Positions 10,188 to 18,853 of a stretch of 64,000 bases of DNA are shown here, piece by piece. A program made the translations under genes and the position numbers. Within the stretch, counting starts at the first letter, position 1. The number at the start of each line of letters is the position of its first letter. Below the pieces are notes generated by a model. The model worked only from the letters and a program-made list of their open reading frames with translations. It had not been told where the DNA came from and did not search any database. The DNA comes from ZC4RG19 sp963842395 (GTDB lineage Bacteria; Actinomycetota; Acidimicrobiia; Acidimicrobiales; VFJN01), in NCBI GenBank assembly GCA_963842395.1, contig CAWJGJ010000002.1, positions 1 to 64,000 on the forward strand, written 5' to 3'.

Positions 10188-11033
10188 GTGGACGATCTCA
10201 CGGGCAGGGTCGCGGTGATCACCGGCGGGGCGTCGGGCATCGGCCTGGCCATGGCGCGACGCTTCGCCGGCGAGGGCATGAAGCTGGTGCTGGCGGACAT
10301 CGAGCGACCGGTCCTGCAGCGGGCGGGCGAGGAGCTCAGCCGCACCGGCGCCGACGTGCTCACCGTGCCCACGGACGTCAGCCTCGAGGCCGACGTGGCG
10401 GCGCTCGCGGCGACGGCGCTCGAGCACTTCGGCGACGTGCACCTCGTCTGCAACAACGCCGGTGTCGGGAGCCGCGGCCTGCCGATCGCGGAGCTGCCGC
10501 TGGCGGACTTCGGTTGGGTCCTCGCCGTGAACCTCTTCGGCGTGATCCACGGCCTGCGGGCCTTCCTGCCCCACCTGCGGGCCAACGACGTCGGCCACAT
10601 CGTCAACACGGCGTCGACGTCTGGGCTCTACCACCTCCCCCGGATGGGCCCGTACAACGCGTCGAAGGCGGCGGTCGTGGCGCTGAGCGAGACGCTGCGC
10701 TTCGAGCTCGCGGCCGAAGGCAGCCGGGTCGGCGTGTCCGTGCTCTGCCCGGGCCCGGTCCGGACGAACATCTCCACCGCCGACCGCAACCGCCCGGAGC
10801 GCTTCGCCTACGCCCTCGACACCGACCAGATGGCGCAGGTCGCGACCTACAAGGCCAGACGCAGGGAGCAGCGGGCCGTCGCCGCGGACCCGCCGGACAT
10901 CGCGGACCAGGTGTGTGAGGCCGTCAGGACGAACCGCTTCTATGTCCTCACCCACCCTGCCAGCCTGGACGTCTTCGAGGCCCGGGCCCGACGCATCCTC
11001 GCCGGAGATGACCCGGTGGAGCCGCCGGAATGA
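10188..11033 (+). CDS. Short-chain dehydrogenase/reductase
   Basis: 281 residues, a classical SDR. It has the nucleotide-binding TGGASGIG near the N-terminus, NNAG, the catalytic Ser in NTASTSG, and Tyr-x-x-x-Lys in YNASK. Acid Asp37 region LVLADIE suggests NAD preference. It starts two bases after the ATPase stop, so it is co-transcribed with the importer, and it precedes a ring-cleaving dioxygenase. A plausible role is oxidation of an alcohol or dihydrodiol intermediate of the imported compound, but the exact substrate is unknown. Confidence 0.88.
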   Translation: MDDLTGRVAVITGGASGIGLAMARRFAGEGMKLVLADIERPVLQRAGEELSRTGADVLTVPTDVSLEADVAALAATALEHFGDVHLVCNNAGVGSRGLPIAELPLADFGWVLAVNLFGVIHGLRAFLPHLRANDVGHIVNTASTSGLYHLPRMGPYNASKAAVVALSETLRFELAAEGSRVGVSVLCPGPVRTNISTADRNRPERFAYALDTDQMAQVATYKARRREQRAVAADPPDIADQVCEAVRTNRFYVLTHPASLDVFEARARRILAGDDPVEPPE

Positions 11034-11046
11034 AGGAGAGCGCACC

Positions 11047-11880
11047 ATGACCGGAGACGCACGCAGTGAGCTGCTGGCCGAGGTGCTGTCGCGTTACGAG
11101 GGCTCGCCGAACCCGCGCCTGCGCGAGATCACCGAGGCCGCCATCCGCCACCTGCACGCCTTCGCCGAGGAGGTCAACCTGCAGCGCGACGAGTGGTTCG
11201 CCGGCGTCGAGTTCCTGACGGCCACCGGCCAGCTCTGCGACGGCAACCGCCAGGAGTTCATCCTGCTGTCCGACACGCTGGGCCTGTCCAGCCTCGTGGA
11301 GATGCTGACGCACGACGGGGTCGAGGGAAGCACCGAGAACACCGTGCTCGGTCCCTTCTACGTGCCGGGCTCGCCGGCGCGCGCGAAGGGCGAGTCGATG
11401 CTCGTCGATCCCGACGACGGCGACCGGGTCGTGATCCGCGGCACCGTCCGGGACATCGACGGTCAGTCGATCGCGGGCGCCGTCCTGGACTGCTGGCAGA
11501 ACGCGACGGCCGGCTTCTACGCCGTCCAGCAACCCGGCGAGCAGTCGACCGAGAACCTGCGGGGCGTCTACACCACCGACGCCGACGGCAGCTACGAGAT
11601 CCGCACCGTGCGACCCGTGCCGTACCCGATCCCGTCGGACGGACCCGCGGGCGATCTGCTCAAGGCCCACGGCCGGAACTGGATGCGCCCCGGTCACACG
11701 CACATGTGGGTCCGGGCCGACGGCTGCAAGGAGCTGATCACACACGTGTTCGACGCCCAGACCGAGCACCTGCGCGACGACGCGGTGTTCGGCGTGCGGG
11801 ACAGCCTGGTCCGGCGGTTCGAGCCCGACGACGCCGGCGAGCTGGCGACGACGTTCGACATCGTGCTCGACCGCGCATGA
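11047..11880 (+). CDS. Intradiol ring-cleavage dioxygenase (catechol/hydroxyquinol 1,2-dioxygenase family)
   Basis: 277 residues from an ATG with AAGGAGAG upstream. The N-terminal helical dimerisation domain (residues ~1-100) is followed by the catalytic beta fold with the non-haem Fe(III) ligands Tyr158, Tyr193, His217 and His219 (RPGHTHMW). ENTVLGPFY is the family hallmark. These enzymes open catechol or hydroxyquinol between the two hydroxyls using O2, giving a muconate or maleylacetate. Size and the long N-terminal domain fit the catechol/hydroxyquinol group rather than protocatechuate 3,4-dioxygenase. It is the strongest evidence that the locus degrades an aromatic compound. Confidence 0.92.
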   Translation: MTGDARSELLAEVLSRYEGSPNPRLREITEAAIRHLHAFAEEVNLQRDEWFAGVEFLTATGQLCDGNRQEFILLSDTLGLSSLVEMLTHDGVEGSTENTVLGPFYVPGSPARAKGESMLVDPDDGDRVVIRGTVRDIDGQSIAGAVLDCWQNATAGFYAVQQPGEQSTENLRGVYTTDADGSYEIRTVRPVPYPIPSDGPAGDLLKAHGRNWMRPGHTHMWVRADGCKELITHVFDAQTEHLRDDAVFGVRDSLVRRFEPDDAGELATTFDIVLDRA

Positions 11881-11905
11881 GGCGTGGGCCTGCCACGGTC
11901 ACGTC

Positions 11906-12379
11906 ATGGCGAAGCGACCCGTGAGCGCGACGGAGATCACCGACGACGGCCGCGAGCCGACGCTGCTGTACCTCGTCGGGCGCATCGACCGTGTCGTTCG
12001 CCGGGCGATGGGCGAGGTCCTCAAGGCGCACGGGTTGTCGGTCAACCAGTACGCGACCCTGAGCGTGCTCGACCGGCGCAGCGGTCTCTCGAACGCCCAG
12101 CTCGCCCGGCGAGCACTCGTGTCGCCCCAGTCGATGAACGAGGTGCTCCTCGCGCTGGAGCAGCGGGGGCTCGTGCGCCGTCGGGCGCACCCGGACCATG
12201 GCCGGATCCTCCAGGCACGCCTCACGGCCAGGGGCCGGGCCCTGCTGGCGCGCTGCGATGCGGAGGTGCACCAGGTGGAGGCGCGGATGGTGAGCGGACT
12301 GAGCGAAGACGAACAGGCAGCGCTGCGGGGCGCGCTGCTCAGCAGCATCCGCACGCTGCAGGGCGGCCTGCAGGGATAG
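11906..12379 (+). CDS. MarR-family transcriptional regulator
   Basis: 157 residues with the winged-helix pattern of MarR: a dimerisation helix (LYLVGRIDRVVRRAMGEVL), recognition region (LSNAQLARRALVSPQSMNEVLLALEQRGLVRR) and wing with HPDHGRILQARLTARG. It lies 25 bases after the dioxygenase. MarR proteins usually repress neighbouring catabolic or efflux genes until they bind a small, often phenolic, ligand, so it is a candidate regulator of the importer-dioxygenase operon. Confidence 0.9.
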   Translation: MAKRPVSATEITDDGREPTLLYLVGRIDRVVRRAMGEVLKAHGLSVNQYATLSVLDRRSGLSNAQLARRALVSPQSMNEVLLALEQRGLVRRRAHPDHGRILQARLTARGRALLARCDAEVHQVEARMVSGLSEDEQAALRGALLSSIRTLQGGLQG

Positions 12380-12392
12380 GGAGGAACGACCC

Positions 12393-12986
12393 GTGGACCA
12401 CCTTCTCCAAGTCCTGAGCGTCAAAGGGCGGGCGACGCCGGAGGCCCTGGGGGCGGCCGTCGACGCCGACGCGGCGGCCGCGCTCGCGCAACTCGTGGCG
12501 ACAGGCCTCGCCGAGGACACGAGGCTCGGCTACCGGGTGACCGAGCTCGGCGCCGGCCGCGTCGACGAGCTCTACGCACGCGAGCGGGAGCTGGCGAGCC
12601 GGGTGATCGACGACGTGTACGAGTCGTTCGCGCTCGTCAACGACGAGGTGAAGCAGATCGTCACCGACTGGCAGCTGCGCCCGGTCGGCGGACAGCTCGT
12701 GCTCAACGACCACCGCGATCGCCGCCACGACCTGATGGTCGTGGCCAGGCTCCGCCGCGCCGATGCGACGGCGTCGGCGGCTTTGGTCCCTCTCACGACC
12801 GCCCTGCCGCGCTTCGAGGTCTACCCCCGCCGCCTCCGGCGCGCTGTCAGGCTGGTCGGCGACGGGGACCACTCGATGGTGGCGGCACCGGTCAAGGACA
12901 GCTACCACACCGTGTGGTTCGAGCTGCACGAGGAGCTGATCATCCTGTCCGGTCGCAATCGCGCCGACGACGAGGCAGCGGGCTAG
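12393..12986 (+). CDS. Winged-helix protein with C-terminal SYHTVWFELHEEL domain
   Basis: 197 residues; GTG start behind GGGAGGAACG, 13 bases after the MarR gene. Residues 1-60 look like a winged helix (VKGRATPEALGAAVDAD, LVATGLAED, YRVTELG). The rest has a conserved-looking WQLR segment, NDHRDRRHD and a C-terminal SYHTVWFELHEEL followed by LSGRNR. I associate this architecture with genes accompanying PEP-utilising swivelling proteins in actinobacteria, and such a gene opens this locus at 76. Function is unknown: a regulator or an accessory subunit of a PEP-dependent kinase are both possible. Confidence 0.65.
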   Translation: MDHLLQVLSVKGRATPEALGAAVDADAAAALAQLVATGLAEDTRLGYRVTELGAGRVDELYARERELASRVIDDVYESFALVNDEVKQIVTDWQLRPVGGQLVLNDHRDRRHDLMVVARLRRADATASAALVPLTTALPRFEVYPRRLRRAVRLVGDGDHSMVAAPVKDSYHTVWFELHEELIILSGRNRADDEAAG

Positions 12987-13183
12987 CGAGCCCCCCCCCC
13001 CCGGCGTATCAGGTCAGCATGGACGTCTACCTGGGCGTCGACCGGCGCGTCCACCACCGCCCGCCGGCTGTGTGACGAGGCCGTGACGAGGCCGTGACAA
13101 CCGGGACGGGGGCTGTCCGCCCAGTAGTACCGTGCCCGCTAGTCGGACACTCGTCCGCAATGCAGGGGTCCAAGGGGGGAATC

Positions 13184-13768
13184 ATGGCAACTCCGACAGT
13201 TGTCACGACGTCGACGGAGGAACGCAGCGCCGAGGTCGAGAAGGCCAGCATCGGCAGCGCGGCAACCTGGTGGTACGACTGGGTCGACGCCCGCCGGGTG
13301 GGCGCCGCCGTACTCGTCGGCGTGATCGCCACGCAGCTCGGCACCTACTTCGGCTACGTGTTCCCGGCCATCGGTCTGCCGACGCTGCCGTGGCCGGCGT
13401 ACAACGGGCTGCTCGCCACGCCCGCCGAGGAGTTCGGCACGGCCGCGTCGTTCTTCCCCGGCCAGACGCTCCACTACGTCAACGGCATCGTCTTCGCCAT
13501 CCTCTACGCCGTGCTGGCCCTACCGATGATGCGGTTCCGCAACACCCACGCCGGCAACGTGGCGAGCGGGCTGCTCTACAGCGTGGTGTTGACGGTCATC
13601 AGCCTCGGGGTGCTGGTGCCGTACGCCTACGTCCCCAAGCAGGGCTACGGGTTCTTCTCGTTCTACGGGCCCGACGGCTGGAAGCTCCCGGCGGCGGTGC
13701 TCCTCTGGCACCTGATCTACGGCTTCTTCCTCGGCACGCTCTACCAACTCCGCGGCAACCGGTCGTAA
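13184..13768 (+). CDS. Predicted four-helix integral membrane protein
   Basis: 194 residues from the ATG behind AAGGGGGGA; an in-frame ATG eight codons upstream is less likely. The N-terminal ~40 residues are polar. Four hydrophobic segments follow at about 43-66, 88-110, 118-142 and 166-186. Aromatic-rich loops include YNGLLATPAEEFGTAASFFPG. A strong hairpin lies right after the stop, so it is a single-gene unit. I do not recognise the family. Confidence 0.7.
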   Translation: MATPTVVTTSTEERSAEVEKASIGSAATWWYDWVDARRVGAAVLVGVIATQLGTYFGYVFPAIGLPTLPWPAYNGLLATPAEEFGTAASFFPGQTLHYVNGIVFAILYAVLALPMMRFRNTHAGNVASGLLYSVVLTVISLGVLVPYAYVPKQGYGFFSFYGPDGWKLPAAVLLWHLIYGFFLGTLYQLRGNRS

Positions 13769-13789
13769 CCGCAGACGGGTCACGCTCGT

Positions 13790-13831
13790 GTCCGGGTGGC
13801 CGCCGGCCCAGGCTCGGCCGGCCACCCGGAC
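13790..13831 (+). terminator. Hairpin terminator after the membrane protein gene
   Basis: A perfect 13-bp stem (GTCCGGGTGGCCG at 13790-13802, its complement at 13819-13831) surrounds a GC-rich loop, 22 bases after the stop codon. There is no U-tract, which is usual for actinobacterial hairpin terminators. Confidence 0.65.
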
Positions 13832-14148
13832 TCGCGCTCGGGGGATGCAGATGTCGCGGCTGGACGCTCAGCCGGGGCCACAGCGTCGCCGTGCGTGGTC
13901 AGCCTCCTTGTGCCCGCTGGCTGAGCCAGTCGTCGTACCGGGTCGCCGAGAGCCGGGCGCCCTCGCCCGGCACGAGGGTGCGCTCGCTCAGGGAGGGTTC
14001 GCGGCGGGCGAGGGGGCCTGGCCCGCCAATGACCACCGGGGCCGAGCCAACCGAGCTCATCCACGCCCACCACGCTGCCGAGCCGGCCGACCGGCCCGGC
14101 AGCTGTGGGAGGATGGCTGATCCCGCATGCACGAGGCAGAGGCCGGGC
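13832..14148. other. Intergenic stretch without a secure gene
   Basis: 317 bases between the hairpin and the YceI gene. On the minus strand a frame ending at 13899 has quite high third-position GC (peptide end RLSATRYDDWLSQRAQGG), so a small protein of about 50-90 residues is possible. No convincing ribosome site or family supports it. The YceI promoter should also lie here. Confidence 0.3.
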
Positions 14149-14751
14149 ATGTCCGACGACCACGCGCTGATCAATGCTCACGCCGGTGACGACCTGTCTC
14201 CACTCGCCGGATCGTGGGAGGTCGACCCGACTCATTCGGCGCTCGAGTTCGTCGCCCGCTATGCCGTGTTCACGCTCGTGCGCGGTCGCTTCACGTCGTT
14301 CTCCGGAACCGTCGTGCTCGATCCGCCGCACGTCGGGGCGACCCAGATCGATGTCGACATCGACGCCTCGTCGGTCGACACGGCGATGGCGGTGCGCGAC
14401 GACCACCTGCGCGGCGACGAGTTCTTCGACGTCGTGCGCCATCCCAAGATCTCCTTCCGGTCCCGGGGTGCGACGGTGCTGGCTGCGGGTCGCTACGCGG
14501 TGCACGGCGAGTTGACGATCCGGGGCATCACCCAACCGATCCGGCTCGATGTCGACCTGTTCGGCCGTGCGCCAGACGTGCTGGGCAACCCGCGGCTCGG
14601 CCTGAAGGCAACGGCCAAGGTGAAACGCGCGGTGTGGGACATCACGTGGAACGCGCCGGTCCCGGGAGGCGGTGTCGCCTTGGCCGAGGACGTCGACCTC
14701 GAGCTCGACGTGTCCCTGGTGCCAGCCACAACGCCGGGCCAGTCGTCGTGA
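14149..14751 (+). CDS. YceI-family lipid-binding protein
   Basis: 200 residues from the ATG preceded by AGAGG; an in-frame ATG at 14113 sits directly against its GGGAGGA and is less well spaced. The sequence is a clear YceI beta-barrel: WEVDPTHSALEFVARYA, VDIDASSVDTAMAVRDDHLRGDEFFDVVRHPKI split over the expected strands, and a late AEDVDLELDVSLV strand. There is no signal peptide, so it should be cytoplasmic, unlike the periplasmic Escherichia coli protein. YceI proteins bind isoprenoids or fatty-acid derivatives. No partner gene is adjacent. Confidence 0.9.
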   Translation: MSDDHALINAHAGDDLSPLAGSWEVDPTHSALEFVARYAVFTLVRGRFTSFSGTVVLDPPHVGATQIDVDIDASSVDTAMAVRDDHLRGDEFFDVVRHPKISFRSRGATVLAAGRYAVHGELTIRGITQPIRLDVDLFGRAPDVLGNPRLGLKATAKVKRAVWDITWNAPVPGGGVALAEDVDLELDVSLVPATTPGQSS

Positions 14752-14885
14752 GGGCGATCCGATCGCCTCGACGCGCGCGGGCCGGTCGCTGAAGTCATGC
14801 GGGTCTTGTTCGAAGGGTTCGCCCATTGTGGAGGCCGGAGGCGGGCCACAGCTTGTGGCGAGCCGCTGTGCGGGAGGAGAAGCGC

Positions 14886-15491
14886 GTGGCGGTCGTGAGT
14901 CGTGGGTTCCATGGTCGTCGGCGTCAGCCAGGAGCCGGGCTCGTGCCGCCCGGTCAGTACCTCGAGGATGACTTCCCGGTGCTGAGCGCAGGGCCGACGC
15001 CCGACGTCGCCGTGAACGACTGGGATCTCACGGTCGTCGACGACTCCGGGGCCGCCCTCGCCCGGTGGGGATGGGAGGAGTTCCGGTCGCTGCCGGCCGA
15101 GGAGATCACCGTCGACATCCACTGCGTCACCAAGTGGTCCAAGCTCGGCACCCGCTGGCACGGCGTCTCGGTGGACACGATCCTCGACGGCATCGACACC
15201 TCCGCGGAGTTCGTGGTCGCCTACAGCGACGGTGGGTACACGACGAACCTGCCGCTGGCGGATGTGCTCGGTGGGCAGGCGTGGGTGGCCCACCGCTTCG
15301 AGGGTGAGGACCTGGAGCCTGAGCACGGCGGCCCGGCCCGACTGCTCGTCCCGCACCTGTACTTCTGGAAGAGCGCAAAGTGGGTGCGGGGTCTGCGGCT
15401 CAGCGACGAGGACGAGCCCGGGTTCTGGGAGAGCGTCGGCTACCACAACTACGGCGATCCATGGCGTGAGCAGCGCTACTGGGGCGACTGA
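14886..15491 (+). CDS. Sulfite-oxidase-like molybdopterin-dependent oxidoreductase
   Basis: 201 residues; GTG start with GGGAGGAGAA upstream. It is the single molybdopterin domain of the sulfite oxidase/YedY family. Cys80 in VDIHCVTKWSKLG is the molybdenum-ligating Cys, followed by W.GV..D.IL, GGYTTNLPL and PHLYFWKSAKWVRG. It lacks a signal peptide and haem domain, so electrons probably pass through a soluble partner. The flavin reductase gene starts five bases downstream, and together with the zinc-ribbon gene it forms a compact redox operon. Confidence 0.9.
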   Translation: MAVVSRGFHGRRRQPGAGLVPPGQYLEDDFPVLSAGPTPDVAVNDWDLTVVDDSGAALARWGWEEFRSLPAEEITVDIHCVTKWSKLGTRWHGVSVDTILDGIDTSAEFVVAYSDGGYTTNLPLADVLGGQAWVAHRFEGEDLEPEHGGPARLLVPHLYFWKSAKWVRGLRLSDEDEPGFWESVGYHNYGDPWREQRYWGD

Positions 15492-15496
15492 CCGCG

Positions 15497-16216
15497 GTGC
15501 GCTGGCTGGTGGCCACCGTCGCCGAGACGGTCCCCGAGACCGCCCGGGCGGTGACCCTGCGGCTCGACGTCCCGGACTGGCCGGGCCACCGGGCGGGCCA
15601 GCACGTCGACGTACGGCTGACCGCCGAGGACGGCTACTCGGCGCAGCGGAGCTACTCGATCGCGTCCCCTCCTGGATCCGAGCGGCTGGAGCTCACGGTC
15701 GAGCGGATCGACGACGGCGAGGTGTCGCCCTATCTGACCACCGTGGCCGACGTGGGCGACCAGTTCGAGCTACGCGGGCCGATCGGCGGCTGGTTCGTCT
15801 GGGACGGCACCAACGCCGCCCCGGTGCTGCTCGTGGGCGGCGGATCCGGGGTCGTGCCGCTGCGGGCGATCCTGCGCCACCATGCCGCCTCAGGCAGCAA
15901 CGCGGCGATGCACCTGGTGCACTCGGCACGCACGCTCGGCGACGCCATCTACCGCCGCGAGCTAGAGATGCTGGCGGGCTCCCGGCGTGCGGTGACGCTG
16001 ACCCTCACACGGGAGCAGCCGCCGGACTGGGCCGGGCACCGGGGCCGCGTCGACGCCCTCTTACTCGCCGAGGTCGGCTGGCCGCCGCCTGCGCAGCCGC
16101 AATGTTACGTGTGCGGGCCCACCGCGTTCGTGGAGGCGGTGGCCGACGCGCTGGTCGACTTGGGTCATGAGCCCGGACGAATCAGGACCGAGCGGTTCGG
16201 ACCGACAGGAGGTTGA
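15497..16216 (+). CDS. FAD/NAD(P)-binding ferredoxin-reductase-type oxidoreductase
   Basis: 239 residues; GTG start five bases after the molybdopterin gene. It has the FAD motif RSYSIAS, the NAD(P) motif VGGGSGVVPLRA and the C-terminal CGPTAFVEAVADAL. No 2Fe-2S domain is attached. It probably exchanges electrons between NAD(P)H and the neighbouring molybdenum enzyme, as the gene order suggests. The direction and physiological substrate are not known. Confidence 0.9.
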   Translation: MRWLVATVAETVPETARAVTLRLDVPDWPGHRAGQHVDVRLTAEDGYSAQRSYSIASPPGSERLELTVERIDDGEVSPYLTTVADVGDQFELRGPIGGWFVWDGTNAAPVLLVGGGSGVVPLRAILRHHAASGSNAAMHLVHSARTLGDAIYRRELEMLAGSRRAVTLTLTREQPPDWAGHRGRVDALLLAEVGWPPPAQPQCYVCGPTAFVEAVADALVDLGHEPGRIRTERFGPTGG

Positions 16217-16217
16217 C

Positions 16218-16490
16218 GTGGACACATCTCTGGACGGCAACGCGGCCGCCGGCGCACTCGGCGATCTGTTCGCCTTCGACGTCACGATGGCCGTGACGAC
16301 ATGCGCCACCTGTGGCGACGGCCGGTTCGTCGCCGAGCTGCGCGCCTACCTGGACGCTCCGGGGATCGTGTTGCGCTGCGCATCCTGTGGTGCCGCGCAG
16401 ATCCGCGTCGTGCGCGCCGGTGACCGTGCCTGGCTGGACCTGCGAGGGGTCCAGGCCCTCGAGATCCATGGCGCCACCATCGCCGAGTGA
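16218..16490 (+). CDS. DUF6510-like zinc-ribbon protein
   Basis: 90 residues; GTG start behind CAGGAGG, directly after the reductase. Two Cys pairs (TTCATCGDG and LRCASCGAA), about 28 residues apart, can bind one zinc as a ribbon. I associate this family (DUF6510) with a sulfite-oxidase-like enzyme and a ferredoxin reductase in actinobacteria, which is the order seen here. Role unknown; it may be a chaperone or electron-transfer scaffold for the molybdenum enzyme. Confidence 0.75.
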   Translation: MDTSLDGNAAAGALGDLFAFDVTMAVTTCATCGDGRFVAELRAYLDAPGIVLRCASCGAAQIRVVRAGDRAWLDLRGVQALEIHGATIAE

Positions 16491-16720
16491 ACCGGGCAGG
16501 AGCGATGCTGAACACTCTGCTGCCGACGTCCGGCCGCCGACCCACCCCACTTCACCATCCGGCGGCCGTCGCCGGGAGCGGACGCGGCTGAGACAGCTCG
16601 GTCACCGTGACTGGACAACGGCCGTGACGCGCCGTGAAGGAGATCTCGTCGGCACCTGGCGCATGTAACACAGTGGTGAAGGTGAGCCCGCTCCGTTTGG
16701 GCACGCAGCCCAGGGGAAGG

Positions 16721-16855
16721 ATGCCGATCGTGCAACGTGTTCTTCGTACTCCGACATTCTGGATCGCTATCGCAGTCGTGGCCGCTGTCGTGCTGATCTT
16801 GGTGCTGGCAGTTGGCGGCGGAGGTGGCAGCGGTGGGGGTGGTGTCGGCTACTGA
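16721..16855 (+). CDS. Small single-pass membrane peptide with Gly-rich tail
   Basis: 44 residues from an ATG preceded by AGGGGAAGG. A basic N-terminus (VQRVLRTP) is followed by one hydrophobic helix (FWIAIAVVAAVVLILVLAVG) and a short Gly/Ser-rich tail ending GVGY. The helix and positive-inside N-terminus make it a plausible real membrane microprotein. Function unknown. Confidence 0.5.
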   Translation: MPIVQRVLRTPTFWIAIAVVAAVVLILVLAVGGGGGSGGGGVGY

Positions 16856-17023
16856 CGCGTCTGGCAAGCCGCGCCCCGACCTGCCGATCCGCAGTCGGCG
16901 GGAGCTCCAGCGCCTGGGTAGTGATCGCGTGTTGAAGGGTGCCCAGCGCGGCTAGGGCTTCACGCGCCGAGGGCGACGCGGCGGTGATCGAGCACGACCA
17001 ACTCCCATGCGTCGCTGCGGAGG

Positions 17024-17566
17024 TCACGCGCATCGGCTCGCCACGCTGAGGATGCGCTCCATCACGACGACACCGTCCATACCCAGCGTGGGCGGCCGCG
17101 TGGACGACTCGACGAAGCCGTTGCGCCGGTACACCGCGATCGCCGGGTCCATGGCACCGCGGAGCGTCTCGAGCCACACCGTCGGGCACTGCCGCTCGGT
17201 TGCACCAGCGACAGCGGCATCGATCAGCCGATCAGCGACGCCGCGTCCACGTGCAACTGGTCGCACGTACATGCGCTTCAGTTCTGCGGTTCCGTCGGGC
17301 TGGACGCGGATGGCGACGACACCGACCGTGATCGCCCGCCAGGCCACGAGGTAGAGCGCAGCGTCGTCGGTGGCGTAGCGGTCGGCCAGGCAGGCCAGGT
17401 CCGCGTGCAACTGCGGTTGCGCGGCGACCGGGTCGATGCCGGCCCAACCTCGCACCCACTCGACGTAGTCGTACAGAAGCGCTGTCGCCTCACGCCAGTC
17501 GGCGCCGGTCGACGCCCGGTGAATGGTGAACTGCTCGCCACTTCTCTCGTCGCCGTCTCTCTCCAC
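17024..17566 (-). CDS. GNAT-family N-acetyltransferase
   Basis: About 180 residues from a GTG; a longer reading from a TTG at 17671 adds an N-terminus with no family similarity. The acetyl-CoA motif is clear: AELKRMYVRPVARGRGVADRLI split over strand 4 and helix 3, then LETLRGAMDPAIAVYRRNGF. It would acetylate a small amine or amino-acid-like substrate. No neighbouring gene tells which. Confidence 0.85.
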   Translation of the reverse strand: MERDGDERSGEQFTIHRASTGADWREATALLYDYVEWVRGWAGIDPVAAQPQLHADLACLADRYATDDAALYLVAWRAITVGVVAIRVQPDGTAELKRMYVRPVARGRGVADRLIDAAVAGATERQCPTVWLETLRGAMDPAIAVYRRNGFVESSTRPPTLGMDGVVVMERILSVASRCA

Positions 17567-17699
17567 ACCAGCTTTCGAAGCCGAGTGCCGGATCGGATTT
17601 ACCCGGTATGTGCCGGCCACGGGCCACGCCGAGGCGGCCGGCGTCGGGGACAGGGATCCAGAGGGCGACAAGGGCGCCGCTCCCCCAGCGGCATCGTGT

Positions 17700-18770
17700 T
17701 CATCGCACGACGACGCGCACTCGTCCGAGGTTCAGGATCCGGCAGTGGGGCGTGCCCACGTCGACCGAGCGCTGGTTCGTGACGCGTACCGCCGGGAAGT
17801 ACGTACCCGGCTCGGTGAAGGCAAGGGTGACCACCGAGGTGTAGCCCACGAGCGCCGAATCGAGACCGTCCTCAACGAGTGGGAACGCCGCGGTGCCGTC
17901 GAAGTCCCACGCCACCCCGACCACGCCCCCGGCACCGGGGGGGACCTCGATGTGCGCCTCGAACCGCACCTCGTCGCCAACCGCCACGTCAGCACGTGCC
18001 GCGCCGTTGGCCGTGGCGCGCACCACGGCTTGGGGCCCACCCCGTTCCGCTGCGGTGTCGGGAACGTGCACCTGACCGTCGTCATACGTGTAGGCCGTAT
18101 TTGCGGGCGGGGCGATGCCGAGCTCAACCCAGGCGGCAACGTCTCGCAGCGCCTGCTGGAGCACGCCGAGGTACGACACCATTCGTGTCTTACGTGACGG
18201 GACCGTGTCGGGGAGGCTGAGTCCCGCGACCGGCTCTGCGCCGCCGGTGTGCATCGCGTGCTCGACGAACCAGAGCCGGTACTGGTCGTCCATCGCGTCG
18301 CCGAGCTGGGCTTCGACCTTCTTGCGGTACCAGAGGGCCTGCCACGGGTACGCCGCTTCGTCCATCAGCGTCTGGACGACGATCATCTTCCCGGCGAAGC
18401 GGCCGGACTGGCTGACGCCGGACCCTTGCCGGGCCATGATCGGGCCGATCTTGCGCGGTTGCTGCGGGTAGATCGGGTTTCGACCCTCGCAGAACTGCTG
18501 CCACGGCTCGAAGTCCGGGTCGACCTGGTGTCGGTGCATCGTCTGGAATGCCAGGTAGATCGAGTTGTCGACGAGCAGTTCGTCGCCGACCGCCACCTCC
18601 GCAAGCTCCTCGAAGTGGAGCTCGCCCATCCCGACGATCACGATGTCACCGCGAGTGCCGGTGAGGTACATGGCGTGCCCTGCTGCGTTGCCAGTGAGCA
18701 GCTCGATCCTGGCGCCGAGGGCCTGGCCCTCGACAGGCTCCGCGACACCCCCCGCGTCGCCCTCCTCCGA
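17700..18770 (-). pseudogene. 3' remnant of a large secreted/Tat-type hypothetical protein gene
   Basis: The open frame carries what looks like the C-terminal half of a bigger protein: YLTGTRGDIVIVGMGELHF, then VDNSIYLAFQTMHRHQVDP, GSGVSQSGRFAGKMIVVQTL and a PKD-like VAWDFDGTAAFP domain. Recognisable sequence fades near 18715-18740, just where the promoter of the next, opposite-strand gene begins. Upstream in-frame residues look non-coding, and no signal peptide is present. I infer a 5' truncation caused by insertion or rearrangement at the left edge of the following cassette. A short natural protein is less likely. Confidence 0.6.
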
Positions 18771-18773
18771 TCG

Positions 18774-18802
18774 TTGTCCGGCACCCTCACTTTCCGTACA
18801 GT
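18774..18802 (+). promoter_or_regulatory. Promoter of first DDN-motif gene
   Basis: TTGTCC and TACAGT are separated by 17 bases. The spacer end CCTCACnTTnCG, the TACAGT box and the following CTCnACTC are shared with the promoter at 20305, upstream of the paralogous gene. Outside these boxes the two upstream regions differ, so the match marks a functional element rather than simple duplication. Confidence 0.6.
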
Positions 18803-18853
18803 GATCTCTACTCACTGGGACGAGAGGGAGACCCTGGGAGGAGGAGGGGAGCG

